Assembly: GCA_950022655.1 (NCBI GenBank)
Contig: OX465584.1
Span: forward strand, 26,881,469 to 26,945,468
Direction: 5' to 3'
Length of the DNA stretch: 64,000 nucleotides
Source of the DNA: Alentia gelatinosa
Taxonomy: Eukaryota; Annelida; Polychaeta; Phyllodocida; Polynoidae
The notes under the pieces: model-generated
Seen by the model: only the letters and a program-made list of their open reading frames with translations
What the model was told of the DNA's origin: nothing
Database searches by the model: none
Shown here: positions 43,601 to 57,800 of the stretch, in pieces
Position numbering within the stretch: position 1 is the first letter of the stretch
Layout of the letters: each line of letters begins with the position of its first letter
Position numbers and translations under genes: made by a program

Positions 43601-46600
43601 AAAGATTCTACTGACCAACCATCATTTGCTGTGTGTAAATATATATATCTGTTATGTTGGGGGTTAGAATGTTGGAGCACATGGAAATGTCCATGGGTTT
43701 CAAGGTTAAGTTAAATGATATCTTCTTATAAAAGAAATTGGGGACTCAGGTTCTTGCTAGATAATCTAAGAATGATTATAAGGCTGTATGAATTTTGGAA
43801 GCCACTTTTCATATATTTAGATGTACATATAGTTATATCTCCTCTTAACCAATTTCAGATCCAGTCATTGCAATTCGAATGCTTATCAAAGATGTGCCAT
43901 TTACCCCAGAGCTCGAGCATGTGGAAAGTCCTCATTTCAAAGAGCATCTTTCAAGTTTGCTTTTAAAGGTATGATATACTGAACCTGTAAACCTTATCAG
44001 GAGCATGTGTTGAGACACACCCAAGCATGGGACAATGAATGTCTTGAGGCACTCTTATATTTAGCACAATAATTGAAAAGGTCTATAACATAATTTTTCA
44101 AGGTGTATGTTCACTTGTAACTAAGGCCATATGCATTGAACTTAACCCATTTGTTCTGGTTGATGCCTTGAGGAATCAATCAGGGCTGGTCAGGTCATGC
44201 CTCAAGGCATCATCTAGGGATGGCCGGGTCATGCCTTGATGCATCATTTACATAATAACTCTTTCATGTGATAAAATAACATGAAATTTTCCAAGAATGT
44301 AGGTACAATATCATATATAATATTTATAATTGAAATGAGAAGAATGTCAATGATCATGTTTTATGTCATGTGATGGGAGAAGGAAATTTTCACAATCAGC
44401 CTCTAGTACCTGGTCCCCAGCGGTATGCATCTGAACTAGGAATCAGACCTATGCCCCATTCACACACAATAGGGTTGAACAATCATCACTTTTTCTCAAA
44501 TAATCAAATTTCTTTTAATCTCTGACATTCTTATTTGAAATTCATGTCCTGTAAAATCTGAGTATATTTACCAGCACCACACTTCATAACAGGGATCCAA
44601 TGTATTGCTATCACACTGCACGAAAACCACCATTTTATCTATCTATGTGCCCCGCATATATAGGCATGATTTTGACCTCGCTTTTCCATCATATATATGC
44701 CTTATCTATTGGCATATATACGTGTCCATGTTGCAGTAATATATATACGCCATAATTATGCCTGATTCTGTTGTATTTACACCACTATCCAATAATTCTG
44801 ATCTCTACCACTTGGGCACACCACTATAGTATATCTCATTTTCCATTAGTCATTACGTCCTTGGTATACGGAAAGTTCAATGTTATATTATCAATTTTGA
44901 TCATAAAATTGTATTAAAACCCTATTTATTATCTTTTCATTAAATACATATAATAAACCCAGCCTTCTTTGGTTATTTTTAAACGTTTTTTTAAATAGAT
45001 TTTACTTTCAAAACACCACTCTTCTGTTGGGTTCTCACTGTCAGCCTTTATAATACTTCTAGAGGTTGAGAACATAGACATTGGGTCCCTGAGAGTGTTG
45101 GGAGCCCTCCTGCCTGACACCCTGCCTGACACCCTCAGCCACCCGCACTCCCCGCTGCCGCCCCCACCTCCTGGCCAAGCAGCTGGGTAATCCATCTGCA
45201 CACACTGGGAGGAGGAATGGTATTGGCGGGGGTAAGGCAGGGGTTAAGCAAGGGGTTTGTGGGGGTCGGAGTCAGAGTCTGAATCTAGAGCGAGGGGTCC
45301 TACTGGGGTCACCTATACCTCTACTAGCACAAACGGGCGGTAGGCAGTGAGTGGGAGGGTGACTGGTAGGGGGGTGGCTCCAGGCACACATGAGCAAGGA
45401 ATTCAGTGTTGGTTGAGTGAGTGTAAGGAGTCATGGGTTGGCCCTTACATCTACCTGCCAGTGGCAGAGGTGGGTTGCAAATTTTTTCTTCTTTTTTTAT
45501 CAGTATACATATACACCAAATGTATATAACATGTATATGACTGGTGTATACATTGCGTACAGAGGATATTTCCTCTCATATATGCCTGGTGTGAAATACA
45601 GCCAAGACACATCAGTAAACAAGAGGAAACAGTCTTGTATACACCTTATTTGCTGGTGTGAAATATGGGCATATATATAACATGATAATATTCAGCCAAT
45701 ATATGCACTTCCGCGATGGCCTATATATGTATAAAATGGTGGTTTTCATGCAGTGTCACGAATTTATGTATCAATTTTTGTCCACTGAAAATTGTAGGTG
45801 AAGAGAAGAATCCAATATGTTCTGCAATCAGACTACAGGTCATTACACCTGATAAGGGTCACTCGACCTACAGGAACAGAAGCTTACCTCACAGAATTGA
45901 CTCCAGCTGTTACAGTTGAACTTCATGTGGCTCTCACTCATCGTAACCATACCTTAGTGAAGAATTTCCAGGATAATTTCCATGCCTCAAGCATCTCTCC
46001 AGAAATTGTTTTCTCTGCGGAAGCAGGTAAGTATCTATCTCTTCACCATGACAATTCCCATTGCTTTCAACAACATTTCTCATTCAAAGGCATTTTGTCA
46101 AATATCTATTGTTGATGTCAAAACAGAATATGGTTCTTTCTGTGCCTGATTCAATGACTTTCATCTTTGAAGGGAATGCATGTCACAAGGATAAGTGCCA
46201 GAATGGAACAGAATGTATTCCTAAATCTCATGGGAAATTCAACTGCAGGTGCTCTCAAATAGAAGGACTCCAAACACCATTGTGCTGTAAGTATATTTTC
46301 CATCATCTGATCCGCACTGTCAAAGTAATATTCATTCAAACTTCATACATCTAAGTTAGGAGTAACTAGATACACTACAATCTTTATATATCCTTATCCA
46401 TTTTTTCTTCTCCCTACTATGTACATAACATGTTTATTGATAATGCATAACCATATTTCCATATATGTATCTCATTCTATCCTTATTGACCACTTTCAGC
46501 TCCATACGTACCTATTCGATTGGTCATCAAAGATGTGCCATTTACCCAGGCCCTTGAACATCTGGGAAGTCTTGAATTCAAAGAACATCTATCAATGTTA

Positions 46601-49600
46601 CTTGTCCATGTAGGTGCCAATGAGTTAATCATTAATTGTTTCTAATCCAATCACCAAATGAAACTCCGAGTTATTTTTAAAAAGAGTGTTTAGAAGATGT
46701 TTCTGAAGGAGAAATGTACATGATTTGATGTCTACTTCCTTTAAAAAACCCAATTTCATTCTAATTGTTCTGCAAAATGTTACACAACTTTGTTTTTTAC
46801 ATGCTTTCCAGGTCAAGAGAAGAGTCCAGTTCATTCTTCAATCAGCATATGAATCCTTACATCTGATAAGGGTCAGACGATCTACAGGTGCAGAAGCCTT
46901 TATCACCGATTTCACTCCAACAGTTACAGTTGAGCTTCATGTGGCTGTAACTTATCGCACACCTGATTTAGTCCAGCATTTCCGGGCTACATTCCACCCT
47001 TCAACGATCTCTCGAAACATTGTTCATTCTACTGAAGCAGGTAGGTCATTCATTTTCATCAGAGAATCACAAATGCTACTGTGGCATAACCACCTTCCAA
47101 TAAATTGGGCACTGACTATTTGGTTAGTGAACAAAAGTCAGGAGGTGCACAGCACGAAAAACCTTAATCTACATATGTATATGTCCGGCGGATATACCTA
47201 TGATTTTGCATAGTTATGTTAGTCCTATTTTCCAGCATGTATACACCTCATGTATAGATGCATATAAGTGTACATGTTGCAGTCATATATATGTCATATA
47301 TATGCCTGATTTTGTCGTATTTACGCCACTGATCAATAATAGTGATCTCTCCACTGTTGTTTTATTTCATTTGTCATTAGTTATCAAAAGTCAGTGGTAT
47401 ATAAAAAATCCAATGTTATATTATCAAGTTATTTATTTTTGTTATAAAATCTTTCTAAAACCTGAGTGAGTATCATCTCATTAATAACATATAATAAACC
47501 AAGCATTCCTTTGTATTTTGTACTGCTTCTTTTGATAGATTATACTTTGAAAATGCCATTTTTCTATATGCTTCAAGATTGGTGGGTATATAAGGTATGC
47601 AGTATATGATAGTAGTCATAGACTTGGGTCGCAGTCGGGGTCAGTGTCATGCTCAGGCTTGGGGTTGAAATCAGTATCAGAATCATGAGCAAGGGCTTTT
47701 GTGTTGGTGCAGGTACACCCTACTGCCACAGCTGCTGCCACACAGCCACCACAATGGTGTATATATATTGTGCACAGTATATTTCTCGTCATATACGCTT
47801 TATGGGAAATACAACCGTTAAGCTTCCATATACATGGAAAAACATATTTGTATACACTGCATACACTGGCATGTAATATGGACAAATACATATAAAAACA
47901 TGTCAATGTACATGGGATACATGCATATATACTCGGTGGCGTATATATATGGAATTTCTTGGGTTTTCGTGAATTGGTGGTTGTTCTTAAGGATTTATCT
48001 TTGCCTAATAATCAGCCACCCCAAAACTTACACAATGTTTCCACATATGACTGATTTTTCTAGCACTGCATTGAAAGTTACTAAGAAAGTATTGGTATAT
48101 ATGGATCCTAGCCTTATACTGTAACCGAGTGTATACTTCTAATAGACACACTGGTGAGGTTCCTATATGCAATGAGAGAGCTAATTCAAACATCACCTTT
48201 GGTACAATAAAGGATCCTTTTTTGCAATGAGACATTGGGGGTCAAAGACCATGCAAGAGTAGAAGTCATTTGAATTTGTTTTTGAGGTGAATGATCATCA
48301 GTTAATACAGAGATGTGTAATGTGAGGATGAAAAATGGCTCTCATTAACATAGTCTGTCAAGTGGTGTTGTTAGTCAGATTAAAATCCTCAGTGAGTGAC
48401 CTTGAGCAGTTGTCTGGTGGCACCCTTTTAGAGCTGTAGTGATATTCGAGCCATGCTTGATCCAGATGTGCAAGAGAGTGGCAAATTTCCAAAATCATAT
48501 TACAGAAATTTCTAAGTATCTCTAATCCTTGACCAGATTCATATGGTGTAAAGGTCGCATTACAATCTATTGTCGGACTCCTTGTACTTGGATATGTGCC
48601 TTTCCAACAAAGCGATGACATTATATCTACAAAGGTGGAAAATACATATCATCATATCAGTAATCTAATGTTTGCCCACCATACACCATAATTATAGTTT
48701 GAAAATTTGACAATAAGCGTGATCTAATACACATTTTTATGCCATCGGTATACAGCACATTTTCTTCATGACACTATACAATATAAAGCAATCAGTATTT
48801 AAAATTTAGATACTGATCCATAAAATTCTTCATTCAAAAAGGGATCTGCTTGAAGCATTGGCATAATATGCTGCATCAGAGAGACATACTCAAGCTCAGA
48901 TATGAATGGTTCATTCCCAAACCATTCCAAACACCACTGAGCTTACTGGTATAAGTTTAAATGTGAATGGATAGTACTTTGTGTTCTACCCATTGATAAG
49001 TGCCATGTTTTTTTAAAACAGATTAGTGCACTGTCTTGAACTATACATGGTTGTGAATCATGTATTTGTCTTTTATGAATGGTAAAACAAGGTTATGAAT
49101 ATGATCCTTTATGGGGGTAGCACAGACAGTTGAGAACCTGTTTTATATCAATGGAAAGTGTAAGGATGTTGGACAGGTTTCTGTATGGATTGCCTGCCTT
49201 GTTGAAGTTGCCACTGAACGAGAGTACTTCAAAATCTGTCCTAAATGAAAAATGTGATGCAACAGTAAACACGTTATATTACTTCTAGAAGTCCTGAAAT
49301 GCTTGGTTTAAGATGTTTCCTCACCAAATCTCAAATCATCAATTCTTCAAGGCAATGCATGTGAAAAGTCTGAATGCCGCAATGGTACAGAGTGTGTTCC
49401 AAAACATGAGGATGACTTCAAATGCAACTGTATCCAAATGGCTGACCCACAGACACCATTGTGTTGTGAGTATATATTACCCTCATCTTTTCAGAGTAAT
49501 TACATGTTATTTCATTATATTGAAGCTCAATTTTGTCACTTGAATTCTGATGTACCATGAAAAGTGATCATGTATATAATTTGAAGTATGTGTGTCACAA

Positions 49601-52600
49601 ACAATTTCAGATCCATATATTCGTGTTAAATTGGTCATCAAAAATGTGCCATTTAGCCCTGAACTTGGACATTTGGGAAGTGAAGAATTTAAGAAATATC
49701 TTTCAAGGATACTCTTAAAGGTAAGATCACATTGAAGTCCTTTGACACAGGGTGAAACTTGGAGTTTCCTCATATGCAATATTGAAAAATGAAATACCAA
49801 AAAGTTGTATTGTACAAATAACTTTTGAGTATTACCTACATTACCTCTCAAAACAATACCTACTGGCATCCTCTGGAGATGCCATCAACATTGGCATGCA
49901 ATCAGACACTATATGGTTTAATTTGTTATGGTGGCATTCAATTAGAAAATATCATTTGTCACAAGGAGATTTACAAAACATTTACAACTGATTTTAAAAT
50001 CAACATTATATTGCAGCCCATCTGTAAAATCCTTCTCTTTTACTTCAGGTGTCAAGATATTTATTCTCAATAATCACACTTCAATCTATTCCCTTGCCAT
50101 ACTTAAGGTGACAAGAAAATGAGTGCTGTCCATTTATGGTCTTAGAGGGTTTACCTTGAGGCCTCTCTGAAAAAATCTTAAACAGCTTCTATGAAAAACC
50201 TCACATGATATGTTTTAGGTGAGGAGAAGAATCCATCACATTCTGCAATCAGCCTACAGGTCATTACACCTGATAAGGGTCACCCAACCTAAAGGCACAG
50301 AAGTTGACTTCACAGATTTGTCTCCAGCAGTTACCATTGATCTTCATGTGGCTGTCATGCATCGTACTACTGTGTTGGTCAAGGATCTCCAAGATGATTT
50401 ACATGCCTTGAGCATAGATCCAGACATTGTTTTCTCATCTGAGGGAGGTAAGTATATTTTCCTAAACATCATAACTCTAATTAGTTTGAAATGCATTTTT
50501 CATGGAAAATCATGGTACATATATTGATAACTGGATCAAAATTATTTCCTGTCTATCCCATTCTCCTTCCCTGATGTAGATGTGAATTAATTTACTATTG
50601 TTATCAAGTTTCTCTGAGATTTAAAAAAAAATTCTTTTTAAAGCTTTTATTTATACTGGAGTTACTTTTGGGCAACAGGGCCCATCTTCCAATGGCTCCA
50701 GCTATTGGTCAAATGGCCTTTGCTTAGTGACTAGGCTTACAGGTGGCAGTGAAATAGTTAAATTACTTATGAGTACAATGGGATACGACAAGATTTGGTA
50801 TATACATAAAATTATCTAGGCAGCGCTATAAAAATAGGAATTATTACATCAATGCATGGGTTATTATAATGCAAGTGTACTACATGGTAAATAAAGTTAT
50901 AAAAGACAATACAACCGGGCCAACACGATGTAGCCTCAGATTAATATCTAGGAGCTGTCAATCATAAATCAACCGCTGCTGTTTCAACTGATGTTTAAGT
51001 ACTAAACTAAAAGTATCTTTGGAAACAATGTTTCTTTCTGACGCGGGTAGGACATTCCAGGCTTTGCTGCTTGACATCTCAACTGAGCGGGTATAGCAGT
51101 TCGATTTGATGCGATTGAGAGTTTTTAGTATCGTGTAGCCAGGTTGGCCTGACGTCGGTTTCTAGGTATTTGGGTTTTTTTGAACGGTTAAAAGCTAGCA
51201 TCAATAAGTGAGCACGGCGCCTTTCTTCAAGTTTAACATTTTTTATGCGTGTAGTTGTTTGAGATGCGTCGCGCCTCGTTACAGCAGGCCCTTAGGCCTC
51301 TGTTTTGACATTTCTGGATTTTGTCACGTAGCTGCATAGCTGAGTTGCTATATAGAATATCTCCATACTCTAGGTATGGTAGAACTTTAGCCTTGTACAG
51401 AGATGCGGATTGATTAACAGACAAAAATTTCCTTATGTTGCGAAGTAAGTTAATTTTATGAGTGGTTCAGGAGATAGCCCTATTTATGTGTTTTTTCGTA
51501 AGTTAAGGACTGGTCAAGTCTGACCCCCAGGTAATCATATTCATTGGTGGTTACAAGGTTGGTGTCATTCAAATGAAAGCTGGGGTTTGGAGCATTTTTT
51601 AGTCGGTTTTTAGTGCCGAAAACCATCAATTTGGTCTTGGATGCATTTATAGACAATTTGTTATTGGCACACCAGTCGGTAATTGCTGCGAGATCTTCTT
51701 GTAGGTCATTAGTTACTGTTTCTAGGTTATCTCCTCCCAGATATAATACTGTGTCGTCAGCATTTAATTGGATTTCGCTATGTTTAACAGTGTTATTTAA
51801 GTTGTTAACGTACATAAGAAAAAGTAAAGGGCCAAGAATTGACCCCTGGGGAACTCCATGTGTAATGTTGGTTTGATCTGAAAGGTAGTTATTAGCCATA
51901 GGGTGCTGTTTTCTGTTTGTAAGATAGTCTTTTAACCAATCAGAGAGATGGGGTGAGATGCCAAAATTAAGTATTTTTTGATAGAGGATATTATGGTTTA
52001 CCATATCGAAAGCTTTCGATAAATCGATAAAAATGGCTAGGGTAAGATTATTTTCGTTCATATTTCTAAAGATATAGTCTGTGAGATCTGCAGTGGTGTA
52101 GATGGTTGAATGAAATTTGCGGAAACCTCCCTGTCTTTCATTCAGGAGGTTATTGGTTTCGAGATATGAGCTTAAATGTGTGTGGACAATACGTTTAAGT
52201 AATTTCCCAGGCAGGGGAAATAGTGATATAGGGCGTAGTTCATTTACACCATTGTTATAATTGGGTTTCGGTAAAGAACAACTATAGGTTGTTTCCAGAG
52301 TTGCGGGAATTGCTCAGTATCCAAGGATAGATTAAAGATAAATGTCAGTTGTTTAGTTAAAACTAGGAAACAGTCTTTGATTATGTGTGAGGGGAGATTG
52401 TCTATAGCAGATGATTTGATGATGTTGATATTCTTACATACTTCGATTGCTTCATGTTAAAAAATCATGAATCTGTCCATGTTATATGGGACTCTGTATG
52501 TGTCTTTTACCCATTCTTTGTCAAATTTAGAGGCTAGGTCACTACCGATATTGGTAAAAAAATTGTTTATATGGTTCGCCGTGTCCTCTGTGTCGATCGT

Positions 52601-54765
52601 TTTCCCTGTTTCCTTGTTTATAAGTTTAAAGAGTTTGTTTTTAGATGTTTCAGGTAGTAGTTTTTGGATTTCCTCCCAGAATTTTTTAGGGTCCTTTTCT
52701 GACTGTTGTTGAATAAAATCTTTTTTAGCTTGTAGGATTATTTTCTTACTATAGTTACGTAAGGTTTTTGCCCTTTTCCAGTCCTCTGGCTTTTTTGTTA
52801 GTTTAGCCTGTTTCCATACTTCATCTTTTGTAATAATGCTCTCTTGAACTTCGTTTGTGAGCCATGGTTGACCCCTGCATCTGATTTGGTGTTTTCTGAT
52901 CGGGCATGTTTTATTTAGTTCTAGTTTGATGATATCGAGCATAAATGCCCATGCTTCATCACAGTTGTCCATAGAATATAAAGGATCCCAATCATAAGCT
53001 ACAACTTTTTCTTGAAATAGTAGTTTATCATATTTCTTGTATGATCTTCCCGTAAATTGTTTGGTTTCGAATTCCTTTAGACTTTTTTTTGGTAATGTAA
53101 ATTTGGCTGTGATCACATAGGTTATAATTTAGAGTTCCTGAGTTATTAATATATTTGCAATTGGTAAATGCTAGGTCAATGGTGTTATTATATCTAGTTG
53201 GTGTGTTTATCATTTGTCTAAGTCCAAGTTCTGTAAATAGTCTATTTAATAATTTGGTGTCGGCGTTTTGTGCGTCTTTATAATTTATATTAAAATCTCC
53301 GATAATTGTAAGCTCTCCTTTATATTGTTCTTGGATTAGCTTCGTCTGTTCAATTAGGTTATTGACAAAATCTGTCACATCTCCATGATTCGGTCGTTAA
53401 ATTGTGCAAATTATTTGGTTTGACTGGTTGCTAAGGTCTGTGAATGTCCACAGTGATTCTGTTGATGCATTTGATTAGTTGAAATCATGTAATACTGTTG
53501 TTGGTAGATTATTATTTACATACACGCCAACACCTCCACCCATTTGAACTTCACCCCCTGCATTCAGCCAGCTTCTGTCGTTCCTAAATAGTGTATACCC
53601 ATCAATATCAAACATTTCGGTGTTGTAGTCCTTTGTAAGCCAAGTTTCAGAGATGGTGAAAATTTGTGCATTACAGTCATTGATACTATGTTTGACTAGT
53701 TCGAATTTATTTTTAATGCTCTGAAGATTAGCATGTACAATGTGAAAGCCCTTTCCTAATTGGTTATTCATCACTCACGTCTTTTAGGTACTGGTGTGGA
53801 TCCCTTACAGATCCCCATTGATGTTTTAGTACTTGAGAATACATTAATATTGGTATTGATAGCTTTAGTAAGTTACAAAATTGTCCCATTTAACTTATTT
53901 GTGGGTTATAGAAAACGCTGGCTGGTGTCTTACTGCCCCCTACCCCTTCCTCAGGCTTCAGGTGTTTAAATATCTGTGATTGTGCTCTACCGACAAAAAG
54001 TTGGGTGAGAACTATGAGATACTTGGCGATACTATAACGCTACGAGCTGTTTAATTTATAGCTAGATAAATCACAAGATTTATACTGTCGTTATTTGGTA
54101 TTTATTGAATCAAGGGATACGATCATAAGTCGCTGGTAATTAGGATCAAGTTCAGCATTTAGGTGGTGGTGGGGCCCTCAGGTTCCTGTGGGGTTTCGTC
54201 CAGAATTTTTATTTTTTTTATCTCGCCAAAAGGATATATTGACTATTGTTGTCATGTCAGTCTTTAGTCTATTCTGTGCATTAATGAATGTCTTTGCAGG
54301 GAATGCATGTGCCAAGGGTGCATGCCATGATCGAACAGAGTGCATTCCTGAACATCTGGGTGGATTCCGCTGCAGGTGTTCTCATATGGAAGGGCCACAA
54401 ACACCTTTATGTAGTAAGTACATACTTCCATCATATACTCCCATATATTTGTATCAAGTGTCAGATCACCCATACTTTTAAGAAGTACTCTTCTATGTGC
54501 TATTTTGAACAAGTTTCTACATACTTTTAAGTCAGAGATGACCATTTATCTCAGTCAGTGTTTAACCCTAGGACTTGTGTCATACACCTGTCCTTAGAGT
54601 GAATACAGTGCCACCTGCCAAAGGCCTGCACTTGCATGAACAAATGGAAAAATATGTCAAAAATGCTTGAATGGATCCTATGCTACTACATAGGATTGGG
54701 TTGTTCAGTCTTGTTCACTAACACTCAAGCATGCATAAAGATTCTACCGACCTATCATCATTTGC

Positions 54766-54814
<49 letters not shown>

Positions 54815-57800
54815 GTTATGATTGAGGTTAGATTTTTGGAGCACATCAAATGTCCATGGGTTTCAAGATCAAGTTAAATGATATCATCTTACAAAGAGAC
54901 TGGATACTCAGGTTCTTACTAGATAATCTATGAATGATTATAAGGCTGTTTGAATTATGAAAGCCACTTTTGATATATATTTAGATGTACATATAGTTAT
55001 ATCTCCTCTTAACCAATTTCAGATCCAGTCATTGCAATTCGAATGCTTATCAAAGATGTGCCATTTACCCCAGAGCTGGAGCATGTGGAAAGTCCTTATT
55101 TCAAAGAGCATCTTTCAAGTTTGCTTTTAAAGGTATGATATACAGAACCTGTAAACCTTATAAGTCAGGACCATGTGTTGAGACACTCCCAAGCATGGGG
55201 CAATAATTGAAAAGGTCTATAACATAATTTTTCAAGGTGTATGTTCACTTGTAACTAAGGCCATACATATTGAACTTAACCCATTTATTCTGGTTGATGC
55301 CTTGAGGAATCAATCAGGACTGGCCTGGTCATGCCTTGAGGCATCATTTACAAAATGAATCTTTCATGTAATAGAATTGGACATTTTGGCCCAATAAACA
55401 TGACTTTTTCAAAGAATGTAGGTACAATATATTATATTTAATACTTATAGTTGAAATGAGAAGAATGTTAATGATCATGTTTTATGCCATGTGATGGAAA
55501 AAGAACATTTTCACAATCAGTCTCTAGTACCTGGTTCCTAGCAGTATGCATCTGAACTAGGAAACAACCCTATGCCCTTTTCACACACAAAAAGGTTGAA
55601 CAATCATCACTTTTTCTCAAATAATTAAAATTTTTGTAATCTCTGACATTCTTTTTGGAAATTCATGTCCTGTCAAATCTGAGTGTATTTACCAGCATCA
55701 CACTTCATAACAGGGACCCATTGTATTGTCTTCATGAATTCATATGATATTTTTTCCATTGAAAATGTAGGTGAAGAGAAGAATCCAATATGTTCTGCAA
55801 TCAGACTTCAGGTCATTACACCTGATAAGGGTCAGCAGACCTACAGGTACAGAAGCCTACCTTACAGAATTGACTCCAGCTGTTACAGTTGAACTTCATG
55901 TGGCTCTCACTCATCGTAACCATACCTTAGTGAAGAATTTCCAGGATAATTTCCATGCCTCAAGCATCTCTCCAGAAATTGTTTTCTCTGCGGAAGCAGG
56001 TAAGCATCTATCTCTTTACCATGATGATTCCCATTTCTTTCAACAACATTTCTCATTCAAAGGCATTTGTCAAATATCTATTGTTGATGTCAAAACAGAA
56101 TATGGTTCTTTCTGTGCCTGATTCAATGACTTTCATCTTTGAAGGGAATGCATGTCACAAGGATAAGTGCCAGAATGGAACAGAATGTATTCCTAAATCT
56201 CATGGGAAATTCAACTGCAGGTGCTCTCAAATAGAAGGACTCCAAACACCATTGTGCTGTAAGTATATTTTCTATTATCTTATCTGCACTGTCAAAGTAA
56301 TATTCATACAAACTTCATACATCTAAGTAAGGAGTAACTAGATACACTACAATCTTTATATATCCTTATCCATTGTTTCTTCTCCCTACTATGTACATAA
56401 CATGTTTATTGATAATGCATAACCATATTTCCATATATATGTATCTCATTCTATCCTTATTGACCACTTTCAGCTCCATACATACCTATTCGATTGGTCA
56501 TCAAAGATGTGCCATTTACCCAGGCCCTTGAACATCTTGGAAGTCCTGAATTCAAAGAACATCTATCACTGTTACTTGTCCATGTAGGTGCCAATGAGTT
56601 AATCATTACTCTGAATTGTTTCTAATCCAATCACCAAATGAAACTTCTAGTTATTTTTAAAAAGAGTGTTTGGAAGATGTTTCTGAAGGAGAAATGTACA
56701 TGATTTGATGTCTACTTCCTTTAAAAAACCCAATTTCATTCTAATTGATCTGCAAAGTGTAACACAACTTTGTTTTATACATGCTTTCCAGGTCAAGAGA
56801 AGAGTCCAGTTCATTCTTCAATCAGCATATGAATCCTTACACCTGATAAGGGTCAGACGATCTACAGGTGCAGAAGCCTTTATCACCGATTTCACTCCTA
56901 CAGTTACAGTTGAGCTTCATGTGGCTGTAACTAATCGCACACCTTATTTGGTCCATCATTTCCAGGCTACATTCCACCCTTCAACAATCTCTCGAAACAT
57001 TGTTCATTCTACTGAGGCAGGTAGGTCATTCATTTTCATCAAAGGATCAACGAATGGTAATGCAGCAGATTCACCTGCCAACAAGTTGGGCACTGACTAT
57101 TTGGTCAGTGAACAAAAGTCAGGAGGTGTTTGTTCTTGAGGATTTATCTTTGCCTTATGATAAGCAACCTCAAATCTTACAACATTTCACACCTTATGAC
57201 TGATTTTTCTAGCATTGCATTATAAGTACCTGAGAAATTATTAGTGTTCCTACATGGATCCATTATGCCATTATGTCTACAAAGATGGATAACACATATC
57301 ATCCCACTAGTAACCTAATGTTTGCCCACCAAACACTGATTATTGTTTAAAAATATGACAGTAAGCCAGACCTAATACAAATGTTTATGCCATCTATTTT
57401 TCTACACAACACTGTACTTTCAATTTCTATCCAAATATTCTTCATTCAAAAAGCGATCTACTTGTAGCAGTGGCATAACATGCTGCATCAGGGAAACATT
57501 CTCTAGATATAGGCATAAGTGGATCATTAGCAACCCATTCCAAACACCACTGAGCTTACTGCTATGAGTTTTATTGTGAAGGGATGGTACTTTGGGTTCT
57601 GGCCGATGATGAATGCCATGTTTTCTGTAACTATGTTAGAGCACTTTCTTGAATCAAACATGGTAGTGAATCATGTATTTGTCTTTTATGGATAGTGAAA
57701 CAAGGTTGTGTTGTGGAATATGATCTTTTATTGGGCTAGCACAGATATTTGAGAACCTGGGACCCGTTTCACTAGTATGGGAAGTAAATGGGAATGGCAA

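Larger units (their letters stand above)
50623..54162 (-). mobile_element. Degenerate non-LTR retrotransposon (Jockey/CR1/I-like)
   Basis: Insertion in the R7 C-to-A intron; R6 and other repeats are uninterrupted there. On the minus strand it encodes an endonuclease, a linker and a reverse transcriptase, broken by frameshifts. The 3' end lies at the left, where host GAGATTT meets an A-run. ATTTA occurs at both margins (near 50619 and 54158) and may be the target duplication, but borders are uncertain by several bases. Confidence 0.8.
43160..54299 (+). repeat. Super-repeat R7, 11,140 bp
   Basis: Same two CACTA-like insertions as R4 and R5, plus the non-LTR element in the C-to-A intron. Confidence 0.85.
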
